Below, piece after piece: positions 5,199-11,863 of a stretch of DNA of 11,863 bases (positions are counted from its first letter, which is position 1; every line of letters starts with the position of its first letter). Below the pieces are notes generated by a model that saw only the letters and a list, made by a program, of their open reading frames with translations, was not told where the DNA came from and searched no databases. Origin of the DNA: Pseudonocardiales bacterium (lineage in GTDB: Bacteria > Actinomycetota > Actinomycetes > Mycobacteriales > Jatrophihabitantaceae); contig JAODNL010000536.1 in the NCBI GenBank assembly GCA_025465405.1, positions 1 to 11,863 of the forward strand, given 5' to 3'. A program made the position numbers and the translations under genes.

Positions 5199-7196
5199 TT
5201 AGATGTCAAGGAACCTGACATCTTTCGCGTTGCGGATGATGAACGAGCGCCGAGCCTCGACGTCCTCGCCCATCAGCACGCTGAACAGCTCGTCCGCAGT
5301 GGCCGCGTCGTCGAGCGTGACCAGGCGCAGGATCCGGTTGGCCGGGTCCATCGTGGTCTCCCACAGTTCCTTGGCGTTCATCTCGCCGAGGCCCTTGTAC
5401 CGCTGCAGCGCGTCTTCGCGGGCCAGCTTGCGGCCGGCCTCCTGCCCGGCCTTGATCAGGCCGTCGCGCTCCTTGTCGGAGTAGGCGTAGCCCGGCTCGC
5501 CCTTCGACCACTTGATCTTGTACAGCGGCGGAGCGGCGAGGTACACGTGGCCGTTCTCGATGAGCGGGCGCATGAACCGGAACAGCAACGTCAGGAGCAA
5601 CGTGGTGATGTGCTGGCCGTCGACGTCGGCGTCGGCCATCAGCACGATCTTGTGGTAGCGCAGCTTGCTGATGTCGAAGTCGTCGTGGATGCCGGTCCCC
5701 AGCGCGGTGATCAGCGACTGGACCTCGTTGTTCTTCAGCACCCGGTCGATGCGTGCCTTCTCAACGTTGATGATCTTGCCCCGGATCGGCAGGATCGCCT
5801 GGAACATCGAGTCCCGGCAGGACTTGGCCGAGCCACCGGCGGAGTCGCCCTCGACGATGTAGAGCTCGCTCTCGCTCGGGTCGGTGGACCGGCAGTCGGA
5901 CAGCTTGCCGGGCATGCCCATCGTGTCCAGGGCGTTCTTGCGGGCCAGCTTGCGGGCCTGCTGCGCGGCCTTCCGGGCTCGGGCAGCCTGCGAAATCTTG
6001 TTCACGACGACCTTGGCGTCGCCGGGGTTTGCGTCGAACCACATGGTCAGCTGCGCGTTCATGACGCTCTGCACGAACGTCTTGGCCGCGGAGTTGCCGA
6101 GCTTGCCCTTCGTCTGACCCTCGAACTGCGGCTCGCCCAGCTTGATCGACACGATCGCGGCGAGACCCTCGCGGATGTCGTCACCCTTGAAGCGGTCGTC
6201 GATGGTGTCCTTGATGACCTTCTTGTCGATGGCCCACCGGTTGACGACGTTGGTGAGCGCGGCCCGGAAGCCCTCCTCATGTGTGCCGCCCTCTTGCGTG
6301 TTGATCGTGTTTGCGAACGTGTACACGCTCTCCGCGTAGGAGGCGTTCCACTGCATCGCGATCTCGACCGACATTCGAGCTTCCCGGTCCTCATCGGCGA
6401 AGAAGACCGGCTGCTTGTGGATCGGGTCCTTCGTCGCGTTGAGGTGCCGCACGAAGTCGGCGATGCCACCGGCGTAGTGGTAGGTGATCTCCTTCGGCCC
6501 CTTGTGGGCCTTGGGCGCGATGCCGTCGTCGTCGACCACGACCTGGTCCGGGCGCTCGTCGCGCAGCACGATGGTGAGGCCCTTGTTGAGGAACGCCATC
6601 TCCTGGAGCCGGCGGCTGATCGTCTCGAACGAGTAGGTCGTGGTCTCGAAGATCGCCGGATCAGCCCAGAAGGTGACCGTCGTGCCGGTCCGGTTGGTCT
6701 TCTCACCCCGGGCGAGCGGGCCGGCCGGCCGCTGGTTCACGTAAGGCTGAGTCCAGCGGTAGCCGTCGCGGTCGATCTCTACCTCGAGGCGGTGCGAGAG
6801 CGCGTTGACCACCGAGACACCGACGCCGTGCAGCCCGCCGGAGACCGCGTAAGCCTTGCCGTCGAACTTCCCGCCGGCATGCAGGACGGTCAGGATGACC
6901 TCCACCGTCGGCTTCTTCTGCGTGGGGTGCATGTCAACGGGCATACCCCGGCCGTTGTCCGTGACTCGGACACCGCCGTCGGCCAGCAGCGTGACGTCGA
7001 CCCGATCGGCGTGCCCGGCCAGCGCCTCGTCCACCGAGTTGTCGACGACCTCCCACACGAGGTGGTGCAGCCCACGCTCGGATGTCGAGCCGATATACAT
7101 GCCTGGACGCTTGCGCACCGCCTCGAGCCCCTCGAGAACGGTGATGGAGCTGCCGGTGTAGTCGTTCTTGGCGGCGCTGTTGGCACTGTTGGCCAC
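5199..7196 (-). CDS. gyrB: DNA gyrase subunit B
   Basis: This 665-aa ATPase subunit of gyrase is the usual actinobacterial length. The GHKL ATPase domain shows 'EVVDNSVDE' (residues 49-57, catalytic Glu49 and Mg-binding Asn53), 'DNGRG' (80-84) and the lid 'GGLHGVGVSVVNALS' (120-134). The TOPRIM domain has Glu449 in 'EGDSAGGSAKS' and 'DADVDG' at 522-527. The C-terminal 'QRYKGLGEMNAKELWETTMDP' (598-618) and 'RNAKDVRFLDI' close it. The start is the GTG at 7196, giving VANSANSAAKNDYTG before the conserved 'SITVLEGLEAVRKRPGMYIGS'. GAGAGG at 7208-7213 is an 11-nt-spaced ribosome binding site. The frame stays open 72 codons further upstream, but that part looks like a leader. Unusual: Cys460 in 'AKSCRDSMFQ', where Gly is normal. 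The stop is TAA. Confidence 0.98.
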   Translation of the reverse strand: MANSANSAAKNDYTGSSITVLEGLEAVRKRPGMYIGSTSERGLHHLVWEVVDNSVDEALAGHADRVDVTLLADGGVRVTDNGRGMPVDMHPTQKKPTVEVILTVLHAGGKFDGKAYAVSGGLHGVGVSVVNALSHRLEVEIDRDGYRWTQPYVNQRPAGPLARGEKTNRTGTTVTFWADPAIFETTTYSFETISRRLQEMAFLNKGLTIVLRDERPDQVVVDDDGIAPKAHKGPKEITYHYAGGIADFVRHLNATKDPIHKQPVFFADEDREARMSVEIAMQWNASYAESVYTFANTINTQEGGTHEEGFRAALTNVVNRWAIDKKVIKDTIDDRFKGDDIREGLAAIVSIKLGEPQFEGQTKGKLGNSAAKTFVQSVMNAQLTMWFDANPGDAKVVVNKISQAARARKAAQQARKLARKNALDTMGMPGKLSDCRSTDPSESELYIVEGDSAGGSAKSCRDSMFQAILPIRGKIINVEKARIDRVLKNNEVQSLITALGTGIHDDFDISKLRYHKIVLMADADVDGQHITTLLLTLLFRFMRPLIENGHVYLAAPPLYKIKWSKGEPGYAYSDKERDGLIKAGQEAGRKLAREDALQRYKGLGEMNAKELWETTMDPANRILRLVTLDDAATADELFSVLMGEDVEARRSFIIRNAKDVRFLDI

Positions 7197-7226
7197 TTGG
7201 GCACGAACCTCTCTTGCCTCGGTCGG

Positions 7227-7252
7227 GTTGACCGGCCGGTCTGTTGACCGGC
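7227..7252. repeat. Direct repeat and hairpin in the gyrB leader
   Basis: GTTGACCGGC occurs at 7227-7236 and again at 7243-7252, a 16-bp period. The same bases form a perfect 12-bp palindrome GACCGGCCGGTC (7230-7241) and a 7-bp hairpin, GCCGGTC/GACCGGC (7235-7241 and 7246-7252) with a 4-nt loop. In the gyrB mRNA this hairpin would stand about 14 nt upstream of the ribosome binding site (7208-7213). It could be a protein-binding site, an mRNA stability element or part of supercoiling-responsive control; the sequence does not say which. Confidence 0.55.
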
Positions 7253-7332
7253 AATTGGTACATTTCAGACACGAACATGGGGCGGACGAGGCACGTGAGG
7301 CACGCGCGTCGCCAACCCCGTGATTCCACTCC

Positions 7333-7361
7333 ATTCTAGCCGATTCGACCGTCAGAATCGG
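7333..7361 (-). promoter_or_regulatory. Candidate gyrB promoter: -10 box with upstream dyad
   Basis: On the minus strand TAGAAT (7333-7338) is a good -10 hexamer about 137 nt before the gyrB start. One base upstream begins a perfect dyad, CCGATTC-N8-GAATCGG (7340-7361), which covers the spacer and reaches the -35 side. No recognisable -35 hexamer is present at 16-18 nt. A dyad in this place is typical of a repressor operator or activator site. Both the promoter and the operator role are inferred from sequence. Confidence 0.42.
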
Positions 7362-7497
7362 GCCGCGACGCGGCTGACCTCGCCATGGACGCACGAGCAC
7401 CGCCGTCGCCACGACCTCCTACACGCGCCGGGTGGGTACGTCGGCCAGCGGGCGATCAGGGCGAGGTGAGTCCGGGGGGTGGCGCGGGGTTGCTAGG

Positions 7498-8139
7498 TCA
7501 GCCGTAGGTGTCGCGCGGGCCTCGCGTGCCCCGCACCGAGAAGCCGCCGTGCTTCCAGCTCGGCCCTACCGGACCCGTTATATGGATCTTCGTCACGACC
7601 TGGTTCCCGAGCTCGGCGGCCAGCCGGGCAAGCACGCTGGCCGACAGCAGGCGGAGTTGGGTCGCCCACGCTGTGGATTCAGCGGTGACCCGCAGCTCTC
7701 CCGCGGTGAGGGAGGTCGGACTGCAGTGCGTCGCGACGTCCGGTCCCACCAACGCGGCCCAGTCCGCGAAGATCCGGGCCTCAGCCAGCGGCCGATCCCA
7801 ACCTCGGTCCTCGACGTAGCCGGCGATGAGCTCCCCGATCGGCTGTGGATCGCCGTCGTCGGGCCCCGGTCCGGAGTACCCGCCGGCATTGCGCCCCTGC
7901 AGGTTCTCGCGGCGAGTTCGCCGCCGCCGCGCGCTCCCGCGGCCCGGACGGCCCTTGGCCATGCGCCGCGCGCCGTCGAGCGCCGCCCGAGCGATATCCC
8001 CGGATTCACTGGCCTCCACGGCTGACGCCGATTCGGTGGCCTCGTCGTTGTCCACAGATGACGGGGCTTTTCCACCGTCCACTGTGGACAGAGGGGTGAC
8101 CGGCGTCTCACCCGATTCGTCGCGATGGTCAGCGGACAC
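7498..8139 (-). CDS. dciA: DciA, replicative helicase-associated protein (DUF721)
   Basis: This 213-aa protein belongs to the DciA family (DUF721; Rv0004-like), which helps load or operate the DnaB helicase in bacteria lacking DnaC/DnaI. Residues 1-95 are a low-complexity, acidic then strongly basic arm ('ARRRRTRREN'), probably disordered. The KH-like DUF721 domain spans about 100-190, with 'FADWAALVGPDVATHCSP', 'LTAGELRVTAESTAWATQLRLL' and 'VVTKIHITGPVGPSW'. The C-terminus ends in the actinobacterial signature 'RGPRDTYG'. The GTG at 8139 was chosen because GAGGGGG (8149-8155) lies 9 nt upstream, and this start overlaps the recF stop by only 11 nt. An ATG at 8175 would extend it by 12 residues into recF without a comparable site. 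recF and dciA are probably translationally coupled. Its early codons carry DnaA-box-like sequences. Confidence 0.95.
   Translation of the reverse strand: MSADHRDESGETPVTPLSTVDGGKAPSSVDNDEATESASAVEASESGDIARAALDGARRMAKGRPGRGSARRRRTRRENLQGRNAGGYSGPGPDDGDPQPIGELIAGYVEDRGWDRPLAEARIFADWAALVGPDVATHCSPTSLTAGELRVTAESTAWATQLRLLSASVLARLAAELGNQVVTKIHITGPVGPSWKHGGFSVRGTRGPRDTYG
8048..8091. promoter_or_regulatory. DnaA-box-like cluster within the dciA coding sequence
   Basis: TTGTCCACA at 8048-8056 (+) exactly matches the actinobacterial DnaA box. CTGTCCACA at 8083-8091 (-) has one mismatch, and TTTTCCACC at 8068-8076 (+) has two mismatches to TTATCCACA. Two weaker matches lie further inside dciA: GAATCCACA (7672-7680, -) and CGATCCACA (7844-7852, -). 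The cluster is about 2.4 kb from the presumed origin. Part of the pattern arises from Ser/Thr-Val-Asp codons, so DnaA binding is not established. Confidence 0.45.
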
Positions 8140-9280
8140 GGCGTACCGCCCCCTCGTGAACGTCGTACCGCGCACCCTGCAGCTGCTCGGGCACGTCCGA
8201 GGCCACCGCGGCGGTGATCAGCGCCTGCTCGGCCTTGCTCGCGACGAGTGCCAGCTGCTCGCGCCGGTTCACGTCCAGCTCGGCGAACACGTCGTCGAGC
8301 ACGAGGACGGGCTCGGCGCCGCGGGGATAGTCGGCCCGCAGCAGCTCGTAGCTCCCGAGTCGCAGCGCCAGTGCCACCGACCAGCCCTCACCGTGGCTGG
8401 CGTACCCACGTACCGCGAGCTCACCGAGGCCCAGATCGAGGTCGTCGCGGTGCGGGCCGACGAGATTGACACCGCGCTCCAACTCGGCCGCGCGCACCCG
8501 CGCCACTTCGGAGAGCAGTGCCGCTTCGAGCACCCCGACGTCCGGGACGGACTCGGCGATCTCCGGTAGTGCGGCGGTCAGCGCGCTGCTGTAGCGCAGG
8601 GTCAGCTCCACGCTGGCGGGTGCGACCTGCGCGTACGCGGCCACGGCATGGGGACGCAGCGCCTGCACAGCCGCGAGCCGGGCCGCCAGCAGCTGGGCAC
8701 CATGTTCGGCCAGGTGGCCGTCCCACACGTCGAGCGTCCTCAGATCGCTGCCGCCGCCGGACCGGCGTGCGGCTCCGGCGCTCTTCAGCAGTGCCGCCCG
8801 CTGCTTGAGCACCCGCTCGTAGTCCGCACGGACGCCGGCCAGCCGCGGGGACCGCGCAACCACCAGCTCGTCCAGGAATCGGCGCCGTTCGCTCGGGTCG
8901 CCGCGCACGATCGCGAGGTCCTCGGGCGCGAACAACACCACCCGTAAGGCGCCGAGGATGTCGCGCGCCCTGGGCACACCGGCGCCGTTGAGCTTGGCTC
9001 GATTGGCCCGGCCGGGCGTGATCTCCACCTCGACCCGCAGCTCGCGGGAGTCGGCGACGACCGCGGCCCGCACGACCGCCCGTTCCGCACCGCTGCGCAC
9101 CAAAGGCGCGTCGGTAGGAACCCGGTGGCTGGCGAGCGTGGCGAGGTATCCCAGTGCCTCGACGAGGTTCGTCTTGCCCTGGCCGTTGGATCCGACCAGG
9201 GCCGACGCGCCGGGCTCGAAGGTGACGTCCGCGGCGGACCAGCTGCGGAAGTCGCTGACCGACAGGTGCCGGACGTACAT
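8129..9280 (-). CDS. recF: DNA replication and repair protein RecF
   Basis: This 383-aa SMC-like ATPase acts at gaps and stalled forks, helping RecO/RecR load RecA onto single-stranded DNA. The N-terminus 'MYVRHLSVSDFRSW' is typical of RecF and fixes the start. Walker A is 'GSNGQGKTN' (residues 30-38), with conserved 'LFAPEDL..VRGDPSERRRFLD' at 116-137. The family segment 'LVGPHRDD' is at 273-280. The ABC signature 'YASHGEGWS' is at 293-301, Walker B 'VLVLDD' at 325-330, and the D-loop 'ELD' at 334-336. All nucleotide-binding motifs are intact. The ATG is 12 nt after the dnaN stop with no real Shine-Dalgarno, so translation is probably coupled to dnaN. The TGA stop overlaps the dciA start. 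No gnd gene separates dnaN and recF, unlike in streptomycetes. Confidence 0.98.
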   Translation of the reverse strand: MYVRHLSVSDFRSWSAADVTFEPGASALVGSNGQGKTNLVEALGYLATLASHRVPTDAPLVRSGAERAVVRAAVVADSRELRVEVEITPGRANRAKLNGAGVPRARDILGALRVVLFAPEDLAIVRGDPSERRRFLDELVVARSPRLAGVRADYERVLKQRAALLKSAGAARRSGGGSDLRTLDVWDGHLAEHGAQLLAARLAAVQALRPHAVAAYAQVAPASVELTLRYSSALTAALPEIAESVPDVGVLEAALLSEVARVRAAELERGVNLVGPHRDDLDLGLGELAVRGYASHGEGWSVALALRLGSYELLRADYPRGAEPVLVLDDVFAELDVNRREQLALVASKAEQALITAAVASDVPEQLQGARYDVHEGAVRRVR

Positions 9281-9292
9281 GAACAGACCCGG

Positions 9293-10453
9293 TCAGCCCG
9301 GGAGCCGGACCGGCATGATCAGGTACGTGTAGTCGGTGCTGTCGCCGGAAGCACCGGCCTCGGAGCCACCTTCGGTCGGGCGCAGCACGACCGGCTTGTT
9401 CGACGAGGTGAACAGCAGCCGAGCCGTCGATGAGGGCAGCGCGCCGAGCCCGTCCAAGAGAAACTGCGGGTTGAACGCGGTCGTGATCGCGTCACCCTCG
9501 TAGTCGATCTCGAGCTGCTCCTCCGCGCGACCCTCGTCCTCGCCTCCGGCACTCAGACCTAGTGCGCCGTCGTCGAACTCGAGCCGGACCGGCGCGTTGC
9601 GATCGGCAACCAGCGCGACCCGTTTGACCGCTTCGACGAGCGGGCCAACGGCGACCTCGGCGGTGGACGACCACTCGGTGGGCAGCAGCGACCGGTACGC
9701 CGGGAACGTGGCGTCGAGCAATCGGGTGGTGGCTCGACTGGCCCGACCGCTGGTGCTGCCGGAGAAGCCGATGATGCCCTCGCCGGTGCCACCAGTGGAC
9801 GACAGGGCGATCGTCATCGTCTCGCTCGTGGACAGGCTCTTCGCGGCGTCGGCCAGCGTGCGAGCCGGCACGAGAACCTGCGCCGCCGCGGCGTCCGACG
9901 CGTCCGGGCGCCACGCAAGCTCACGAACGGCCAGGCGATACCGGTCGGTAGCCGCCAGGGTGAGACGGTCGCCCTCGATCTCTAACCGCACCCCGGTGAG
10001 CATCGGCAGCGTGTCGTCGCGGCCGGCGGCCACAGCCACCTGCGCGACCGCCGTCGCGAACTCGCTGCTGTCCACGGTTCCGGCCGTACGCGGCATGCTC
10101 GGCAGTTTGGGGTAGTCCTCCACCGGCATGGTCGGCAAGGTGAAGCGGGCAGACCCGCACGAGATGGTCAGGCGGGACCCGTCGACCGTGACGTCGACCG
10201 GATGCGGCGGCAGTGCGCGGCTGATCTCGGCGAGCAATCGGCCCGACACCAATGCCTGGCCCGCAGTTGCCGCGGCTACTTCGAGATCCACCTCGGTGGA
10301 GGCCTCGAGGTCGAATCCCGACACCGACAGGAGGTCGTCAGTGACCGACAGCAACAGGCCGGCGAGCACCGGGATGGTGGGCCGTGCCGAGAGGCTCCGG
10401 GCGGCCCAGGCCACGGCGTCGGCCAGTGCGTCGCGCTCGACCCGGAACTTCAT
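9293..10453 (-). CDS. dnaN: DNA polymerase III beta sliding clamp
   Basis: This 386-aa clamp subunit dimerises into a ring around DNA and tethers DNA polymerase III and repair enzymes. It has three repeated clamp domains (about residues 1-125, 126-260 and 261-386). Hallmarks are 'MKFRVERDALADAVAWAARSL' at the start, 'TIPVLAGLLL' (26-35), 'ATDRYRLAVREL' (168-179), 'ATTRLLDATFPAYRSLLP' (241-258) and the clamp C-terminus 'YLIMPVRLPG'. The partner-binding pocket residues near 168-179 and the C-terminus are present. The ATG at 10453 follows GGAGG (10458-10462) with a 4-nt gap. A Ser/Gly-rich loop (about 219-239, 'STGGTGEGIIGFSGSTSG') looks slightly longer than in many homologues. It lies directly after the presumed oriC and 12 nt before recF. 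Confidence 0.99.
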   Translation of the reverse strand: MKFRVERDALADAVAWAARSLSARPTIPVLAGLLLSVTDDLLSVSGFDLEASTEVDLEVAAATAGQALVSGRLLAEISRALPPHPVDVTVDGSRLTISCGSARFTLPTMPVEDYPKLPSMPRTAGTVDSSEFATAVAQVAVAAGRDDTLPMLTGVRLEIEGDRLTLAATDRYRLAVRELAWRPDASDAAAAQVLVPARTLADAAKSLSTSETMTIALSSTGGTGEGIIGFSGSTSGRASRATTRLLDATFPAYRSLLPTEWSSTAEVAVGPLVEAVKRVALVADRNAPVRLEFDDGALGLSAGGEDEGRAEEQLEIDYEGDAITTAFNPQFLLDGLGALPSSTARLLFTSSNKPVVLRPTEGGSEAGASGDSTDYTYLIMPVRLPG

Positions 10454-10729
10454 CGTGCCTCCATCAATGCGCCGGTCGGGGAACTGTCCCCAGATCTCGA
10501 GTGGTGTGTGCTCTTGTCGTTTTCCATTACGGAAGAACGCTTATCGTCTGTCGTCATCGCAGCTGTGGAAAGTGGGGATAACTGCCTGCACGCTAGCGTT
10601 CCCGGCCGGACCGGCTGTGGACGGCCGTCCTCCGATCATCCTCCGCGGCACCGACACCGGGTGGATATCCCGGCCGTCGTGATGGGCATCCACAGGACCG
10701 CCGGAGTTCTCCACAGAACGACGCACCGC
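10454..10729. other. oriC: Putative oriC (dnaN-dnaA intergenic gap)
   Basis: This 276-nt gap between dnaA and dnaN holds several DnaA-box-like 9-mers. The best are TTATCCCCA at 10573-10581 (-) and TTCTCCACA at 10707-10715 (+), each one mismatch from TTATCCACA. Two-mismatch matches are CTGTCCCCA (10484-10492, +), CTTTCCACA (10564-10572, -), CCGTCCACA (10616-10624, -), ATATCCACC (10660-10668, -) and GCATCCACA (10686-10694, +). Orientation is mixed. The most AT-rich patch, about 10511-10548, may serve as the unwinding element. Position between dnaA and dnaN is the standard actinobacterial oriC site, but no perfect box is present and the gap is short. The dnaN promoter must also lie here or upstream; I could not assign it. 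Confidence 0.8.
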
Positions 10730-11863
10730 TCACGTGCGCGCCCGTACCTTGATCCGGCTGGTCAGTTCCGCGATCTGGTTGTAGACAGTCAGCTTTTCCG
10801 CCATCTGCGTGCGAATCTTGCGGTCCGCGTGCATCACCGTGGTGTGGTCGCGGTTGCCGAACTTCTCGCCGATCTTCGGCAGCGAGAGGTCGGTCAGTTC
10901 GCGGCAGAGGTACATCGCCATCTGCCGGGCGCTGACCAGGACCCGGCTGCGCGAGCTGCCGGTCAGGTCGTCGATCGACACCGCGAAGTACTCGGCGGTG
11001 ACGGCCATGATCGTGGCCGCGTTGATCTCGGGACGGTCCGATTCGCCGACGAGGTCCTTGAGCACCGTCTCGGTCAGCGTCATGTCCACGGCCTGCCGGT
11101 TGAGGCTGGCGAATGCGGTGACCCGGATGAGGGCGCCCTCTAGTTCACGGATGTTGCTCTGGATCTTCGACGCGATGAACTCGAGAACCTCCGGTGGCGG
11201 GTTCATGCCCTCTTGCGCGGCTTTCTTGCGCAGGATCGCGATGCGCGTCTCGAGGTCTGGTGCTTGGACGTCGCTTATCAGGCCCCACTCGAAGCGGGTG
11301 CGGAGCCGGTCCTCGAGTGAGGACAGTTGGCGCGGCGCCTTGTCGGAGCTGATCACGATCTGCTTGTTCGCGTTGTGCAGGGTGTTGAACGTGTGGAAGA
11401 ACTCCTCCTGCGTCCGTTCGGCGCGCTCCAGGAACTGGATGTCGTCGATCAGAAGTAGGTCGACGGAGCGGTAGCGGGCCTGGAAGGCCTGCATCTTGTC
11501 GTCGCGTACGGAGTTGATGAAGTCATTGGTGAATTCCTCGCTGGACACGTAGCGAGTGCGCAGCCCAGGCAGCAATCGCTGGGCGTAGTGGCCGATCGCG
11601 TGCAGCAGGTGCGTCTTCCCCAACCCGGAGTCGCCGTAGATGAACAGCGGGTTGTAGGCCTTGGCCGGGGCCTCGGCGACCGCGACGGCCGCGGCGTGGG
11701 TGAACCGGTTGCTCGAGCCGATCACGAACGTGTCGAACGTGTACTTCGGATTCAGCCGAGCGTCCCGGTCGTTCGTGGTGGGCGTGCCGCGATGAACCGT
11801 GTAGGCGGCGTGCTTTCCGAGCGACTGGCCGGTTGTCCAGGCGTCAGTGGAGTCGGTGGAGTC
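10730..11863 (-). CDS. dnaA: Chromosomal replication initiator DnaA (N-terminus outside the window)
   Basis: The last 377 residues of DnaA are visible. The frame runs open to the right edge, so domain I and part of domain II are missing. A GTG at 11725 is internal and not the start. The visible part begins in the linker ('DSTDSTDAW') and enters the AAA+ domain at 'LNPKYTFDTFVIGSSNRF'. Walker A is 'GDSGLGKT' (visible residues 77-84), and Walker B is 'LLLIDD' (about 136-141). Sensor I lies in 'IVISSD', with 'LRTRFEWGL' (arginine finger region) after it. The C-terminal DNA-binding domain carries the DnaA signature 'GNRDHTTVMHADRKI' (about 336-350). DnaA-ATP binds the origin boxes, melts DNA and recruits the helicase. 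The gene ends 276 nt before dnaN, across the presumed oriC. Its promoter is outside the window. Confidence 0.98.
   Translation of the reverse strand, partial: DSTDSTDAWTTGQSLGKHAAYTVHRGTPTTNDRDARLNPKYTFDTFVIGSSNRFTHAAAVAVAEAPAKAYNPLFIYGDSGLGKTHLLHAIGHYAQRLLPGLRTRYVSSEEFTNDFINSVRDDKMQAFQARYRSVDLLLIDDIQFLERAERTQEEFFHTFNTLHNANKQIVISSDKAPRQLSSLEDRLRTRFEWGLISDVQAPDLETRIAILRKKAAQEGMNPPPEVLEFIASKIQSNIRELEGALIRVTAFASLNRQAVDMTLTETVLKDLVGESDRPEINAATIMAVTAEYFAVSIDDLTGSSRSRVLVSARQMAMYLCRELTDLSLPKIGEKFGNRDHTTVMHADRKIRTQMAEKLTVYNQIAELTSRIKVRART

Larger units (their letters stand above)
7197..7497. other. dciA-gyrB intergenic region, gyrB control region
   Basis: This 301-nt gap has no supported gene. The gyrB frame stays open through most of it, but that stretch (to a start at 7412) is Arg/Cys-rich with no GyrB-like sequence. 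It contains a candidate -10 box, a dyad upstream of it, a leader hairpin with direct repeats, and the gyrB ribosome binding site, each listed separately. No clear terminator is visible after dciA, so some read-through into gyrB is possible. Confidence 0.7.

Noticed and set aside
3217..7247. Two very long plus-strand open frames (3217-5163 and 5160-7247, about 650 and 695 codons) overlapping by 4 nt, looking like an antisense operon
   Set aside because: They lie antisense to gyrA and gyrB, whose motifs are unambiguous. In GC-rich genomes the antisense frame of a strongly biased gene often lacks stops. The translated products are rich in Val, Asp, Leu, Arg and Gly with no recognisable domain.
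7197..7412. Extension of GyrB by 72 residues to an upstream ATG at 7412
   Set aside because: The extra part is Arg/Cys-rich, unlike any GyrB N-terminus, and it spans the candidate promoter and leader hairpin. The GTG at 7196 gives a family-typical N-terminus.
8140..8175. DciA start at the ATG at 8175
   Set aside because: This would overlap recF by 47 nt without a good ribosome binding site, while the GTG at 8139 has GAGGGGG at a 9-nt spacing.
10202..11143. A 313-aa plus-strand frame across dnaN, the origin gap and dnaA
   Set aside because: It is antisense to dnaN and dnaA and crosses the DnaA-box region. The composition is typical of antisense frames, with no recognisable motif.
10730..11725. 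A complete 331-aa DnaA starting at 11725
   Set aside because: The GTG is internal. The frame continues upstream with conserved DnaA sequence ('LNPKYTFDTF') to the window edge, so the gene is truncated by the window.
1..11863. CRISPR array, prophage, insertion sequence, defence island or biosynthetic cluster
   Set aside because: No regularly spaced repeats, transposase, integrase, phage or defence genes are visible on either strand. The window is core origin-region genes with short gaps.

Overview
This window is the chromosomal origin region of a high-GC Gram-positive bacterium (Actinomycetota). On the minus strand, read right to left, it holds dnaA (cut by the right edge), a DnaA-box-bearing gap (likely oriC), dnaN, recF, dciA (DUF721), gyrB, gyrA, a DUF3566 membrane-protein gene, tRNA-Ile(GAU), a tiny DLW-39-type gene and tRNA-Ala(UGC). 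This order, the DUF3566/DLW-39 pair, the DciA C-terminal signature and the very GC-rich codon use all point to Actinomycetia. The genus cannot be fixed from the sequence alone. The absence of gnd between dnaN and recF resembles mycobacteria rather than streptomycetes.

Layout. 1-1547 (+): a DUF5994-type protein whose 5' end may lie outside the window, a hemolysin III/PAQR-family membrane protein, and a small unrecognised protein. 1555-1602: a perfect palindrome with 21-bp arms where this plus-strand block meets the minus-strand block, probably a bidirectional terminator. 1616-1951 (-): tRNA-Ala, the 40-aa DLW-39 protein and tRNA-Ile. 2021-7196 (-): DUF3566 gene, gyrA and gyrB. 7197-7497: the longest gap (301 nt), with gyrB control elements. 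7498-10453 (-): dciA, recF and dnaN, tightly spaced or overlapping. 10454-10729: dnaN-dnaA gap, putative oriC. 10730-11863 (-): dnaA lacking its N-terminus.

How the genes work together. DnaA opens the origin, DciA helps bring the replicative helicase to it, DnaN clamps the polymerase, RecF connects gaps to recombinational repair, and gyrase removes positive supercoils ahead of forks. The replication genes downstream of oriC are transcribed away from it.

I found no undescribed multi-gene system; this is mostly conserved core genome. The points most worth a second look are at regulatory and small-feature scale: a DnaA-box cluster inside the dciA coding sequence, a dyad next to the candidate gyrB -10 box plus a leader hairpin, a nested inverted repeat between gyrB and gyrA, the strong 21-bp-arm palindrome, a TTG start for gyrA, and a cysteine at a normally glycine position in the GyrB TOPRIM motif.
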